A stretch of 64,000 bases of DNA from Caballeronia terrestris (GTDB lineage: Bacteria > Pseudomonadota > Gammaproteobacteria > Burkholderiales > Burkholderiaceae), in assembly GCF_001544515.1 (NCBI RefSeq), contig NZ_FCOL02000001.1, positions 248,001-312,000 of the forward strand, in the 5' to 3' direction. Numbering within the stretch: position 1 is the first letter of the stretch; each line of letters opens with the position of its first letter. A model generated the notes under the pieces. That model made no database searches. It had not been told where the DNA came from and was given only the letters and a program-made list of their open reading frames with translations. Below, in pieces: positions 28,661 to 36,702 of the stretch. The position numbers were made by a program, and so were the translations under genes.

Positions 28661-29146
28661 ATGAACGATTCAGCCTCGATTATTTCCGCAGAACCGGTTC
28701 TGACGATCGGCGGGACCGTCGAACGGCCGCTTTCCTTCGATATCGCCGCCTTGCGCGAATACGAGAGCGTGTCGCTCGAACCATTCGATCTGGTCTGCTT
28801 CACGAGCGGCCGGTTCATTCGTACGGTCGGCAGTTATCGCGGCGTGCAGTTGCGCGTGCTGCTCGATGCGGCGGGCGTGCGTCGTCCGGGAAACGCGGAC
28901 TTCAAGCGCACCGTGTTCCTTGCCTATGGGCACGACGGCTACGCGGTCACGTTCTCGTGGCACGAGCTGTTCAATTCGCCGATCGGCGATCGCGTGCTGA
29001 TCGCGTATTCCTGCGCGGATCAACCGATCGATGCGGAAGACCTCCCCGTGCTCGTGTCCGACGGCGATAACGTGCGGGCGCCGCGGCATATCAAGCGCCT
29101 CGCGGGCGTCAATGCGATCGTGCTCGGAGCGCCGGTGGTGCCGTGA
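28661..29146 (+). CDS. Molybdopterin-binding-fold (sulfite-oxidase-like) small protein, 161 aa
   Basis: The chain follows the oxidoreductase molybdopterin-binding fold: PVLTIGGTVERPLSFDIAALREYESVSL, LVCFTSGRFIRTVGSYRGVQLRVLLDAAGV, KRTVFLAYGHDGYAVTFSWHELF and ...NVRAPRHIKRLAGVNAIVL at the end. It is only 161 aa and has no signal peptide, so it is a minimal cytoplasmic version rather than a full oxidase. A Cys occurs in the position expected for the Mo ligand (LVC), but activity is uncertain. The stop overlaps the NifQ-like start (GTGA), so the two are translationally coupled. Confidence 0.7.
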   Translation: MNDSASIISAEPVLTIGGTVERPLSFDIAALREYESVSLEPFDLVCFTSGRFIRTVGSYRGVQLRVLLDAAGVRRPGNADFKRTVFLAYGHDGYAVTFSWHELFNSPIGDRVLIAYSCADQPIDAEDLPVLVSDGDNVRAPRHIKRLAGVNAIVLGAPVVP

Positions 29147-29700
29147 GCGCCGCGAGCGCACTGTTAGAACGCGCGAACGATCCCCCCGCCGCCGATACAA
29201 TCGCGTTCGCGCGTTTGATCGGTGCGCGACTCGACGCGGGCGAGCTATTGTTGCTCGGCCTGAGCCGCGCAGAAGTCGACGCGCTGATCTCACGGCATTT
29301 CCCGCACGGACAAACGAGAGTCGATACTCCGAGCGCCATGCTGTGGTCGCCGCATTGGCCGTTCGTGAGCGAGTTGCGCGCGCTGCTGTTGAAATATGAC
29401 GTCACCGCCATGAAACGCGCCGCCGACGCATACTGCCTCGCGACGATCATCGCGACCGCGTGCCTGCGCCCCGATCATCTCTGGCGCGACCTTGGACTGA
29501 GCGGCCGCGACGACGTGACGGCTATCCTGCAGCGCCACTATCCCGACTTGATCGTGCGCAACGTGAAGAATTTGCGCTGGAAGAAATTTCTGGCACAGGA
29601 GGTCGCGCTCGCGCATGGACGGCCCGTCACGCACGCGCCCGGCTGCCCCGGTTGCGAAGACTTCGCGCATTGTTACCCATCCGATAGCACGCGGCCATAA
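29143..29700 (+). CDS. nifQ: NifQ-like protein, 185 aa
   Basis: Resembles NifQ, an iron-sulfur protein that delivers molybdenum for cofactor assembly. The C-terminal half has VRNVKNLRWKKFLAQEVALAHGR and then HAPGCPGCEDFAHC. The family motif is C-x4-C-x2-C-x5-C; here Cys168, Cys171 and Cys177 are kept but the first position is Thr163. It starts at GTG, overlapping the upstream stop. No nif structural genes are nearby, so a general Mo-handling role is more likely than nitrogen fixation. Assignment to NifQ is from the C-terminal block. Confidence 0.72.
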   Translation: MSAASALLERANDPPAADTIAFARLIGARLDAGELLLLGLSRAEVDALISRHFPHGQTRVDTPSAMLWSPHWPFVSELRALLLKYDVTAMKRAADAYCLATIIATACLRPDHLWRDLGLSGRDDVTAILQRHYPDLIVRNVKNLRWKKFLAQEVALAHGRPVTHAPGCPGCEDFAHCYPSDSTRP

Positions 29701-29734
29701 AAAAAAGCGCTGCGGGCATGGCTGCCGCAGCGCT
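29699..29734 (-). terminator. Rho-independent terminator of the porin gene
   Basis: A perfect 10-bp stem AGCGCTGCGG / CCGCAGCGCT with a 9-nt loop; on the minus strand it is followed directly by eight T. It lies 60 nt after the porin stop and just after the NifQ-like stop, so it serves the porin and can also stop plus-strand read-through. Confidence 0.85.
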
Positions 29735-29793
29735 CAAAATGGCAATCGGACGTCGTTGCCAAGGAGATCAGTTGATCGTTCGGAAACTGTCGC

Positions 29794-30969
29794 TCAGAAC
29801 TTGTGACGCAAGCCGATGCGCGCGGCGAACTGGTTGTTCGCGCCCGCACCCGAATTGCCGATGAAGCTCGAACTCGACCCGATTTCCGCCTGCACCGGAA
29901 CCTCGCGGCCGGCGACCGTGTTGCTGCCCGACGCTTTCTGATAGATCGCGAGCGCGTAGACATCGGTGCGCTTGGAAAGCGCGTAGTCCACCACGCTGTT
30001 AATCTGATGCCACTTGCCTGAGAAGTTGTCGTCGAGCTTCGAGAACGTGTAGCCGAGACCCGCGCTCAACGCCGGCGTGAATGAGTATTTACCGCCGATT
30101 TCGTAGTTGTTCAGCGTCGACGTCGCGGCCGTGATCGGCTCGAACTTCGTGTGCGTCCAGTTGCCCCAGATCACACCCCCGCCGATCGAATAGCGTGCGC
30201 CGACACCATATGTTTCAAGGTCGCGCAAGCCGCCCGTGTTCACGTTCGCGATGCTCACGCTGAACGCCGGCGTCGCGCCGTTCGGGAAGCGGATGTTCGT
30301 GTATGCGCCGCCGATGCCGAACGCTCCGGCCGCGTAGTTCAGCCCGAAGCTGTACGCGCTCGACGAGCCTTGGGTGGTCGTGCCGGCGACGGTCGTCGTC
30401 GGCGATCCGGCGAACGAGCCCGCCTGATTCGAGAAGCCGTACATGCCGCCGAAGGTCAGGCCCGCGAAGTTGGCGCTGCTGAACTTGATAGAGTTGTTGA
30501 TGCGGCTCGCGGTCAGTTGGTCGAGGTCGTTGATGTGGTACGCGTAGTTGCCGGCGGGCGTCTGGCTGCCCATCGTGTAGTTGCCGCCGAGGAAGTCCGT
30601 CGAGAACGAGTACGGGCGGCCGAGTGTGATCGAGCCCACGTCGTTCTTCGCAACGCCAACGTACGCCTGGCGTCCGAAGAGCGCGCCGCCTTGTTGCAGC
30701 GTGCCGTCGCCGGAGCTGAAGCCGTTTTCGAGCACGAAGAGCGCCTTCAATCCGCCGCCCAGGTCTTCCGTGCCACGCAGGCCCCAGCGGCTTCCTTGCG
30801 CGACGCCGTCGCCGTACTTGAACAGATGGTCGTGTCCCGTCGGTGTCGCGGCGTTCGTCACGTAGGTGAGGCCCGCGTCGATGATGCCGTACAGCGTCAC
30901 GCTGCTTTGCGCATGCGCGCTCACGCCGACGCTGCCGAGCACAGCGGCCATCATTACCTGTTTCTTCAC
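29794..30969 (-). CDS. Gram-negative porin, 391 aa
   Basis: Outer-membrane channel. A signal peptide ends SAHA before QSSVTLYGIIDAGLTYVTN, the standard start of beta-proteobacterial trimeric porins. Internal strands alternate (FVLENGFSSGDG, FGRQAYVGVAKNDVGSITLGRPYSF, loop 3 region), and the last residues FAARIGLRHKF end in Phe as needed for outer-membrane insertion. A Mo-box-like site lies 52 nt upstream of the start, and the gene sits among molybdenum genes, so expression may follow molybdate supply. Permeant unknown. Confidence 0.93.
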   Translation of the reverse strand: MKKQVMMAAVLGSVGVSAHAQSSVTLYGIIDAGLTYVTNAATPTGHDHLFKYGDGVAQGSRWGLRGTEDLGGGLKALFVLENGFSSGDGTLQQGGALFGRQAYVGVAKNDVGSITLGRPYSFSTDFLGGNYTMGSQTPAGNYAYHINDLDQLTASRINNSIKFSSANFAGLTFGGMYGFSNQAGSFAGSPTTTVAGTTTQGSSSAYSFGLNYAAGAFGIGGAYTNIRFPNGATPAFSVSIANVNTGGLRDLETYGVGARYSIGGGVIWGNWTHTKFEPITAATSTLNNYEIGGKYSFTPALSAGLGYTFSKLDDNFSGKWHQINSVVDYALSKRTDVYALAIYQKASGSNTVAGREVPVQAEIGSSSSFIGNSGAGANNQFAARIGLRHKF

Positions 30970-31020
30970 TGGTGTTCTCTTCGTTGTGTGAAGCTTGGAG
31001 TTAGGCTTGGGGCAAGTGGT

Positions 31021-31044
31021 CGTTATATTTCCGGGAATATAGCG
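31021..31044. promoter_or_regulatory. Mo-box-like operator, site B
   Basis: CGTTATAT, 8-nt spacer, ATATAGCG; the halves are inverted repeats at 7 of 8 positions, the best of the three copies. It lies in the divergent region between the porin (52 nt from its ATG) and the ModE-like gene (102 nt from its ATG), which fits both control of the porin and autoregulation. Confidence 0.65.
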
Positions 31045-31145
31045 TTTTGTAATCGACCGGTAAACTCGATCCTTCCAATGCGTGGCGTCTCCGATACAGT
31101 CGGCGCGCGATCAGCCTGTGAGCCCCATCGTGTATGCTTTGGGGC

Positions 31146-31529
31146 ATGATCACTTCCGTCAAGACCAAACAGACCGCCTCCCGAAGGCGCGCCGAAGTGC
31201 GCTTCAGAATGCGCATCAAGAGCGGCGACACCGTCGCGCTCGGGCCGGGCAAGGTTGATCTTCTGGAAGCCGTGCAGAAACACGGCTCGATCTCGGCTGC
31301 CGCGCGCAGTCTCGGCATGTCCTACCGGCGCGCGTGGTTGCTCATCGACGAGCTGAACCGCTCGCTCAAGTCTCCCGCGACCATCTCCGAGCAGGGCGGA
31401 CAAAGCGGCGGCGGATGTGCGCTCACGCCGGTCGGCGAGAACATCGTCCGGCTTTATCGCGAGGTCGAATCTGAAGCGCAGGCGGCGTGCGCCGCACAGA
31501 TCGCCGCGTTGACGAAGTTGATCCGATAG
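31146..31529 (+). CDS. ModE-type winged-helix regulator without molybdate-binding domain, 127 aa
   Basis: The chain matches the ModE N-terminal DNA-binding domain: AEVRFRMRIKSGDTVALGPGKVDLLEAVQKHGSISAAARSLGMSYRRAWLLIDELNRSLKSPATISEQGGQSGGGCALTPVGENIVRLYREVE-type order. Full ModE adds two C-terminal Mop domains; these are absent. The di-Mop protein at 27204 could supply sensing in trans, or the regulator may be constitutive. A start at 31134 is possible. The Mo-box-like sites A-C are its likely targets. Confidence 0.85.
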   Translation: MITSVKTKQTASRRRAEVRFRMRIKSGDTVALGPGKVDLLEAVQKHGSISAAARSLGMSYRRAWLLIDELNRSLKSPATISEQGGQSGGGCALTPVGENIVRLYREVESEAQAACAAQIAALTKLIR

Positions 31530-31537
31530 CGGCGCGT

Positions 31538-32848
31538 TTAGCCGTGTCGGAGGCAGAAGGCTGACGCTGGCGGCGTGCTCGCGCGGGCTTCGCGATCCGG
31601 CGCGAGACGCGTCATCAATTCGACGAAGCTCGCCACGCTCGCGGTCCGCAGCGGGTAGTAGCGCACCTGATGACGCTCGCACACGCGCTTGAGCATCGAC
31701 ATCGAATCGTGATCGATGCAATCGACCGGGAACACGACGAGATCGGCGCCCGGCAATGTCGCGGCGAGAAGGCCCTTGCGGTCCTCGACGCCGCCATCGT
31801 GAACGATCAGCTCCCCGCCCACCGATGCCACCAGCCTCTTGAGCGCAGCGTTCGATCCCGGCCTTCCGCCGACATAGACGATTCTTCTATCCGCAATCCA
31901 CGCGTAGGCGCCGCGACGCGTGTCGGCTTCGTCAGGCTGCATCGACATCGCGCCTTCCAGCGCCTGCGATTCGGCCTGCATGATCCTATGCAGCGCGTGT
32001 GCTTCGTCAAGACGCTCGCGCAGCACGCGCGCGGCCTCCTGCTCCTGGATCGTCCGTTGCTCGGCCACTTCACGGCGGCTCGTATGCAGCGCCAGGCGCC
32101 GTTCGCAATCTTCCAGTTTTTCTCTCAGGCCCAGCACCTGCGCTTCGAGTTCGGATTGCGGCTCGCGCGGAGCACTCTGCGTCGCCTGGGCCGCCAGGTC
32201 GCGCATCGCGTTATCGCGTTCCGCGGCCATTTCCTGCAATCGATTTTGCTGGCGCTCGACCTTGTCCTTGAGCGCCGCGTTGTCTTTTTCGAGCGCGACG
32301 AGCCGCCGGATATCCGCGCGATTCGCCGCACCAACCAGATGCGACAGCATGTGCAGTTCACCGAACGCCACCTGCCGCACTTCGATCGTCGATTGCGGAT
32401 GCGTCATCAGCGCCCAGTAGGCCGGCGAGATGTCGCCGCTCGCGCGCGCTTCGTTCCATAGCGCCAGCACGGCTTCCGGATCGCGCGCCTGTTCGAACTG
32501 CCGAATCGCACCGGCATAGCGTTCGTCGAGCGCCTTGTGCAGCGCCTTGCTCGCGGGGCCATCGGCCATCGCGAGTTCGACGGCCGTGTGATGAATCTCC
32601 AGGTCGCACGCCTGCCGTCGGTCGATGTCGGCGTACTTCGGCACGAGCTTCCTCAATTCGCTCGTGCTGAGACACGTGCCGATGATCGAGCAATGCAGAT
32701 GCGAATCGAGTTCGGAAAGACGCACGCGCCGATGCAGCGCGCGCGCTGGCGTCGGCGCAGGCTGGCAGCACGCATCGCGCGAGATGCGTGAGTCGGCGGG
32801 ACCGATGTTCAGCGAGCGTGCGAGGCGAAACGGCGGCGCTTCCATCAT
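31538..32848 (-). CDS. DUF2325 protein with central coiled coil, 436 aa
   Basis: The N-terminal 190 residues are of unknown fold (HRRVRLSELDSHLHCSIIGTCLSTSELRKLV). A long charged coiled coil follows (about 190-300, e.g. KDKVERQQNRLQEMAAERDNAMRDLA). The C-terminal DUF2325 domain includes RRIVYVGGRPGSNAALKRLVASVGGELIVHDGG and ADLVVFPVDCIDHDSMSMLKRVC. Function unknown. A 12-codon frame (MRLAHQRPDPKS) immediately upstream overlaps this ATG as ATGA and may couple translation. A Mo-box-like site lies 56 nt upstream. Confidence 0.8.
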   Translation of the reverse strand: MMEAPPFRLARSLNIGPADSRISRDACCQPAPTPARALHRRVRLSELDSHLHCSIIGTCLSTSELRKLVPKYADIDRRQACDLEIHHTAVELAMADGPASKALHKALDERYAGAIRQFEQARDPEAVLALWNEARASGDISPAYWALMTHPQSTIEVRQVAFGELHMLSHLVGAANRADIRRLVALEKDNAALKDKVERQQNRLQEMAAERDNAMRDLAAQATQSAPREPQSELEAQVLGLREKLEDCERRLALHTSRREVAEQRTIQEQEAARVLRERLDEAHALHRIMQAESQALEGAMSMQPDEADTRRGAYAWIADRRIVYVGGRPGSNAALKRLVASVGGELIVHDGGVEDRKGLLAATLPGADLVVFPVDCIDHDSMSMLKRVCERHQVRYYPLRTASVASFVELMTRLAPDREARASTPPASAFCLRHG

Positions 32849-32903
32849 GATTTCGGGTCCGGGCGTTGATGAGCGAGGCGCATGGAGGCCTCACATGTAC
32901 CCG

Positions 32904-32927
32904 CGTAATATACGACAGAATATAGCG
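32904..32927. promoter_or_regulatory. Mo-box-like operator, site C
   Basis: CGTAATAT, 8-nt spacer, ATATAGCG. The right half is identical to site B and the left half is identical to site A. It lies between the GST stop and the DUF2325 gene, 56 nt upstream of the latter's ATG. Confidence 0.6.
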
Positions 32928-32966
32928 TATGCCAACGGCGCAGGAATTCTCGAACGTGCGTTCGAC

Positions 32967-33665
32967 TTAGGGCGTCTGCTTTAACGCCGCACGCATTACA
33001 CGAACATGCCCGACGAGCTTCGGCTGCGACAGCACGAATTGCTTGAGCGGCGTATCGATATCGTAGAAATAGATGTTGGCAAGAAAGCCGTAAAGCGTCG
33101 CATCGATCCCCGACGGCTGCGCGCCGAACATGAATCCCGCGTCGCCGATCAGGTTCGCCACCGCCCGCAGGTCGGCGATGCCGCGCGCGTACACATCGTC
33201 CGGTTCGAAGCGGCCGATGCCCTGATAGTGATAGCGCTCGAAGTTGTATTTGCGCGCGCCTTCGAGTGCCTCGGCGGTGATGTCGGGATGCGTCGTGAGC
33301 AGCGTATCGCGGAAGGTCGGCCAGTAGCGCGGATCGCGCCAGCGCGAGTACGACATGACCCAGTAGAGATCGTCGAGCGTGCGGCGCACCAGCAGATCGA
33401 GGTTCTCTTGCGCGGACGTGAGCGCTTTATCGATCGGCGGATCGTACTTGCGCTTGAGGTGCGCGACGATCGCATCGCTGTCGCCGATGATGGCGCCGTC
33501 GTCGTCGATATAGGGAAGCTGTCCGCGCGGCGCGAGCTTCGTATCGAGGATATGGCGATGTTCGAACGGCAGCCCGCAGAGCGTCAGGAACGCGAATATC
33601 TTCAGGCCATAGGGATTGTTGTCTTCGACGCCAAAGAGATCAGGGTATGAATAAAGTACGATCAT
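32967..33665 (-). CDS. Glutathione S-transferase family protein, metaxin/FAX-like, 232 aa
   Basis: N-terminal thioredoxin-fold half (MIVLYSYPDLFGVEDNNPYGLKIFAFLTLCGLPFEHRHI, then LPYIDDDGAIIGDSDAIVAHL with the SD that binds glutathione gamma-glutamyl) and an all-helical C-terminal half with GDAGFMFGAQPSGIDATLYGFLANIYF. This matches the branch related to eukaryotic metaxin/failed-axon-connections proteins. Glutathione-linked detoxification or binding is likely; substrate unknown. It precedes the DUF2325 gene by 118 nt but that gene has its own control region. Confidence 0.85.
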   Translation of the reverse strand: MIVLYSYPDLFGVEDNNPYGLKIFAFLTLCGLPFEHRHILDTKLAPRGQLPYIDDDGAIIGDSDAIVAHLKRKYDPPIDKALTSAQENLDLLVRRTLDDLYWVMSYSRWRDPRYWPTFRDTLLTTHPDITAEALEGARKYNFERYHYQGIGRFEPDDVYARGIADLRAVANLIGDAGFMFGAQPSGIDATLYGFLANIYFYDIDTPLKQFVLSQPKLVGHVRVMRAALKQTP

Positions 33666-33696
33666 CGGACGCTCCGTCGCGCGAATGCGCGTGCCA

Positions 33697-36063
33697 TTAG
33701 AAGAGTTCCTTCTGTCCCGACATCAGGCTAGAGAAGTCGTCGCGCAGGAACGGGAGGATCGCGTCGGCCACCGGCTGGAGCTGGCGCGTGAGGTAATGAT
33801 CGTAGTCGATCGCCGCTCGTTGCACTTCCACCGGCTCGGGTCCCGCGACCGTCATCACATAGCTGATCCAGCCGCCGTTCTGATACTGCAGCGGACGGTT
33901 CTGCCGCCGGTTGTGCTCATCGGCCAGGCGCGCCGCGCGCACGTGTGGCGGCACGTTTCGCTGATAATCGTCGAGACGCCGGCGAAGCTGCTTGCGATAC
34001 ACGAGCAGTTCATCGAAGTCGCCAGCGAGCGTGCGGTCCGCGTAATCGCGCACGAAGTCCTGATACGCCTGCCCCTTGAAGATGCGCAGATAAAGCTGCT
34101 GCTGGAACTGCTGCGCGAGCGGCGTCCAGTCGGTGCGCACCGATTCGAGGCCCTTGTAGACCATCTCGTCGTTGCCGTTCGCATCGACGATCAGCCCGGC
34201 ATAGCGCTTCTTGCTGCCCTGCTCGGCACCGCGGATCGTCGGCATCAGGAAGCGTTGATAGTGCGTATCGACTTCGAGTTCGAGTGCGCTTTCAAGGCCG
34301 AACGCTTCACGAAGGTGCTCGCGCCACCATCCGTTCACGCGTTCGACCAACGCGCCGCCGATGCGCTGCGCGTCCTCCTCCGTATGCGCGTGCTTGAGCC
34401 ACACAAAGGTGGAATCGGTGTCGCCGTAGATAACGTCGTAGCCCGCGTCTTCGATCAGCTCGCGCGTGCGATGCATGATCTCGTGGCCGCGCATCGTGAT
34501 CGACGACGCGAGACGCGGATCGAAGAAGCGGCATCCGCTCGATCCCAGCACGCCGTAGAACGAATTCATGATGATCTTGAGCGCTTGCGAAAGCGGCTTG
34601 TTGTGCTGGCGCTTCGCAGCCTCGCGCCCTTCCCACACCTGTCCGACGATCGCCGGCAAACTGTGCCGCGTGCGCGAAAAACGTGCGCCGAGAAAGCCCG
34701 GCACGGATTCGTTATCGCCGGGATGGCGCAGCCCCTCCACGAGCCCGACCGGATCGATCAGGAACGTGCGGATGATCGACGGATAGAGGCTCTTGTAATC
34801 GAGCACGAGCACCGAATCGTAGAGGCCGGGCTTCGAATCCATCACGAAGCCGCCGGGGCTCGATTCGAGTTGCACGTCGCCGAGATTCGGCGCGACGAAT
34901 CCCGCGCGATGCATGCGCGGCATGTACAGATGCGTGAACGCCGCGACCGACCCGCCGCTGCGATCCGCGGCCAGCCCCGTGACCGTCGCGCGTTCGAGCA
35001 GGAAGGTCAGCAACTCGGTCTTCGCGAAGATTTTCGTGACGAGTTCGCAGTCGTTCAGGTTGTAGCGCGCAAGCGCCGGCTTGTCTTCGGCGAAGCGTCG
35101 GTTGATTTCGTCCATGCGCGCATACGGGCTCTCGATCGACTTGCCCACGCCGAGCAGCGCCTGCGCCACGTATTCGAGACTGAACGACGGAAAGCTCCAC
35201 GTCGCGGACTTGAGCGCTTCGATCCCGTCGATGATGAGCCTCCCCGCCACCGACACGAAGAAGTGGTTCTGCTTCATCCCGTGCTCACGCCAGTCGACGA
35301 GGCTTCCGTCGCGTCCGAGGCGCAATGCGACGCCATAACGGTCCGCTTCTTTCTGCAGCACGCGCAGGTCGAACTGCACGAGGTTCCAGCCGATGATCGC
35401 ATCGGGATCGTGGCGTTTCACCCAGTCGTTGAGGCGCTCGATAAGTTGTGCGGGCGTGGCGAGATATTCGAGGTCGAAGTCGCGGCCGGTGTCATCGCCG
35501 TTCGGCTCGCCAAGCATGTAGACCTGCCGCTCGCCGCATCCTTCGAGCGCGATCGAATAGAGGTCGCCGCGCTCGCTCGTTTCGATATCGAGCGACACGA
35601 CCGCGAGCCGCGGACGATACTCCGGCGCAGGCCGCAGTTCGGCGTCGAGCAGCGGGCCGTCGCCGTTCGGCGTGCCGCTGAAGCGCACGGGCGCCGTGAT
35701 GAAGCGCTCCATCACATAGCGCTCGGGCGGACGGACATCGGCTTCGTAGACCTGCACGCCGCCATCCTTCAACGACTTTTCGAGGTTCGACAGTTGCCGA
35801 TACTGCTGGCAATACAGCCCGAGCACAGGCCGATGCTGGAAGTCGAAAAGCGGCAGCGGCCGCAGTTCGACGCCTCGCGCCCCGCCGATGATCGATTCCG
35901 CGCGCGTCCGCTGTTCAGCCGGAATGAACGCGACCGATGGCTGCGGTGCGAGACGGATGCGGCGCGGGCCGCTGTCGGTGGCGAGCCAGAACTCGACCTC
36001 CGTGCCGGCGGGCGTGTCGCGCCAATGTCGGGTCAGTAGGAAACCCTGTTGTGCCTGAGTCAA
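33697..36063 (-). CDS. polB: DNA polymerase II, family B, 788 aa
   Basis: Replicative-type repair polymerase, used in damage bypass and restart. The 3'-5' exonuclease has [17 protein letters not shown] (ExoI) and [11 protein letters not shown] (ExoII). The polymerase motifs are [13 protein letters not shown] (A), [15 protein letters not shown] (B) and [11 protein letters not shown] (C, with the catalytic aspartates). Length matches E. coli Pol II (783). I find no CTGT-N8-ACAG LexA box just upstream of the start, so SOS control is not evident. GST lies 32 nt downstream. Confidence 0.97.
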   Translation of the reverse strand: MTQAQQGFLLTRHWRDTPAGTEVEFWLATDSGPRRIRLAPQPSVAFIPAEQRTRAESIIGGARGVELRPLPLFDFQHRPVLGLYCQQYRQLSNLEKSLKDGGVQVYEADVRPPERYVMERFITAPVRFSGTPNGDGPLLDAELRPAPEYRPRLAVVSLDIETSERGDLYSIALEGCGERQVYMLGEPNGDDTGRDFDLEYLATPAQLIERLNDWVKRHDPDAIIGWNLVQFDLRVLQKEADRYGVALRLGRDGSLVDWREHGMKQNHFFVSVAGRLIIDGIEALKSATWSFPSFSLEYVAQALLGVGKSIESPYARMDEINRRFAEDKPALARYNLNDCELVTKIFAKTELLTFLLERATVTGLAADRSGGSVAAFTHLYMPRMHRAGFVAPNLGDVQLESSPGGFVMDSKPGLYDSVLVLDYKSLYPSIIRTFLIDPVGLVEGLRHPGDNESVPGFLGARFSRTRHSLPAIVGQVWEGREAAKRQHNKPLSQALKIIMNSFYGVLGSSGCRFFDPRLASSITMRGHEIMHRTRELIEDAGYDVIYGDTDSTFVWLKHAHTEEDAQRIGGALVERVNGWWREHLREAFGLESALELEVDTHYQRFLMPTIRGAEQGSKKRYAGLIVDANGNDEMVYKGLESVRTDWTPLAQQFQQQLYLRIFKGQAYQDFVRDYADRTLAGDFDELLVYRKQLRRRLDDYQRNVPPHVRAARLADEHNRRQNRPLQYQNGGWISYVMTVAGPEPVEVQRAAIDYDHYLTRQLQPVADAILPFLRDDFSSLMSGQKELF

Positions 36064-36135
36064 GCGGATGCCTTCGTAAGCCTGTGCGGTCGCGCTATTT
36101 TACGTTCGATCGCAGCGGGGCATCGCTTGGTGAAC

Positions 36136-36522
36136 TCAGCCCTCGATGACCTCGATCGAATCGACGCGGTCCGGATAGAACGCCAGATGCTCCGCGATTT
36201 CAGCGACCGCTTCATAGGGCGTTTCGTACGACCACGCCGCGTTAGCGCCCTGCTCGCCAGCCGCCGCGACGCTGTAGTACGAGGCCTCGCCTTTGTACGG
36301 GCAATACGTCTGATGAGTCGTGCTCTCGAACACGGACATGTCGATGTCCTTGCGCGGGATGTATTGCACCGCGGGATACGCTGCTTCGCGCAGCGTCAGG
36401 GCGTCGCGCGTATCGGCGATCACGCGGCCGCCGGCCTTGACCACGACGCGCGATTGCGTCGGAGCGATATCGATCGGGTGGTCGGGCCCCGGAATTTTTA
36501 CGACCCTGCTTTGCGTCTGCAT
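36136..36522 (-). CDS. DUF427 family protein, 128 aa
   Basis: The sequence RVVVKAGGRVIADTRDALTLREAAYPAVQYIPRKDIDMSVFESTTHQTYCPYKGEASYYSV ... ETPYEAVAEIAEHLAFYPDRVDSIEV is a textbook DUF427 domain, including the TxCPYKG motif. Proteins of this family form small beta barrels and are widespread in bacteria and fungi, without assigned reaction. Located 72 nt upstream of polB in the same direction; the two may be co-transcribed. Confidence 0.88.
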   Translation of the reverse strand: MQTQSRVVKIPGPDHPIDIAPTQSRVVVKAGGRVIADTRDALTLREAAYPAVQYIPRKDIDMSVFESTTHQTYCPYKGEASYYSVAAAGEQGANAAWSYETPYEAVAEIAEHLAFYPDRVDSIEVIEG

Positions 36523-36702
36523 TCGGTTCGGCTCCTGAAGAGTGGTGAGGCATCGTTTGATGCTACTTCATACACGCTTGAAGAAAAACGCGATCGAAGA
36601 GAACAGAGATGTCGAATCAACCGAATAATCGCGGCACGTCTTCACACCCAGTGGGCGGGAAGGTACACAACGTGGCGCCGGGCCAGGAGGTGCGCGTGAA
36701 AT

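Noticed and set aside
29143-29700. Evidence for nitrogen fixation
   Set aside because: A NifQ-like gene alone does not imply it. No nifHDK, nifENB or other assembly genes are in the window, and one motif cysteine is missing.
33685-36039. 784-codon plus-strand frame antisense to polB
   Set aside because: Same reason; polB is complete with all polymerase motifs, and the antisense product is Arg/Ala/His-rich with no recognisable domain.
36064-36135. LexA box upstream of polB
   Set aside because: No CTGT-N8-ACAG palindrome in the intergenic sequence; only a lone CTGTGCGG is present.
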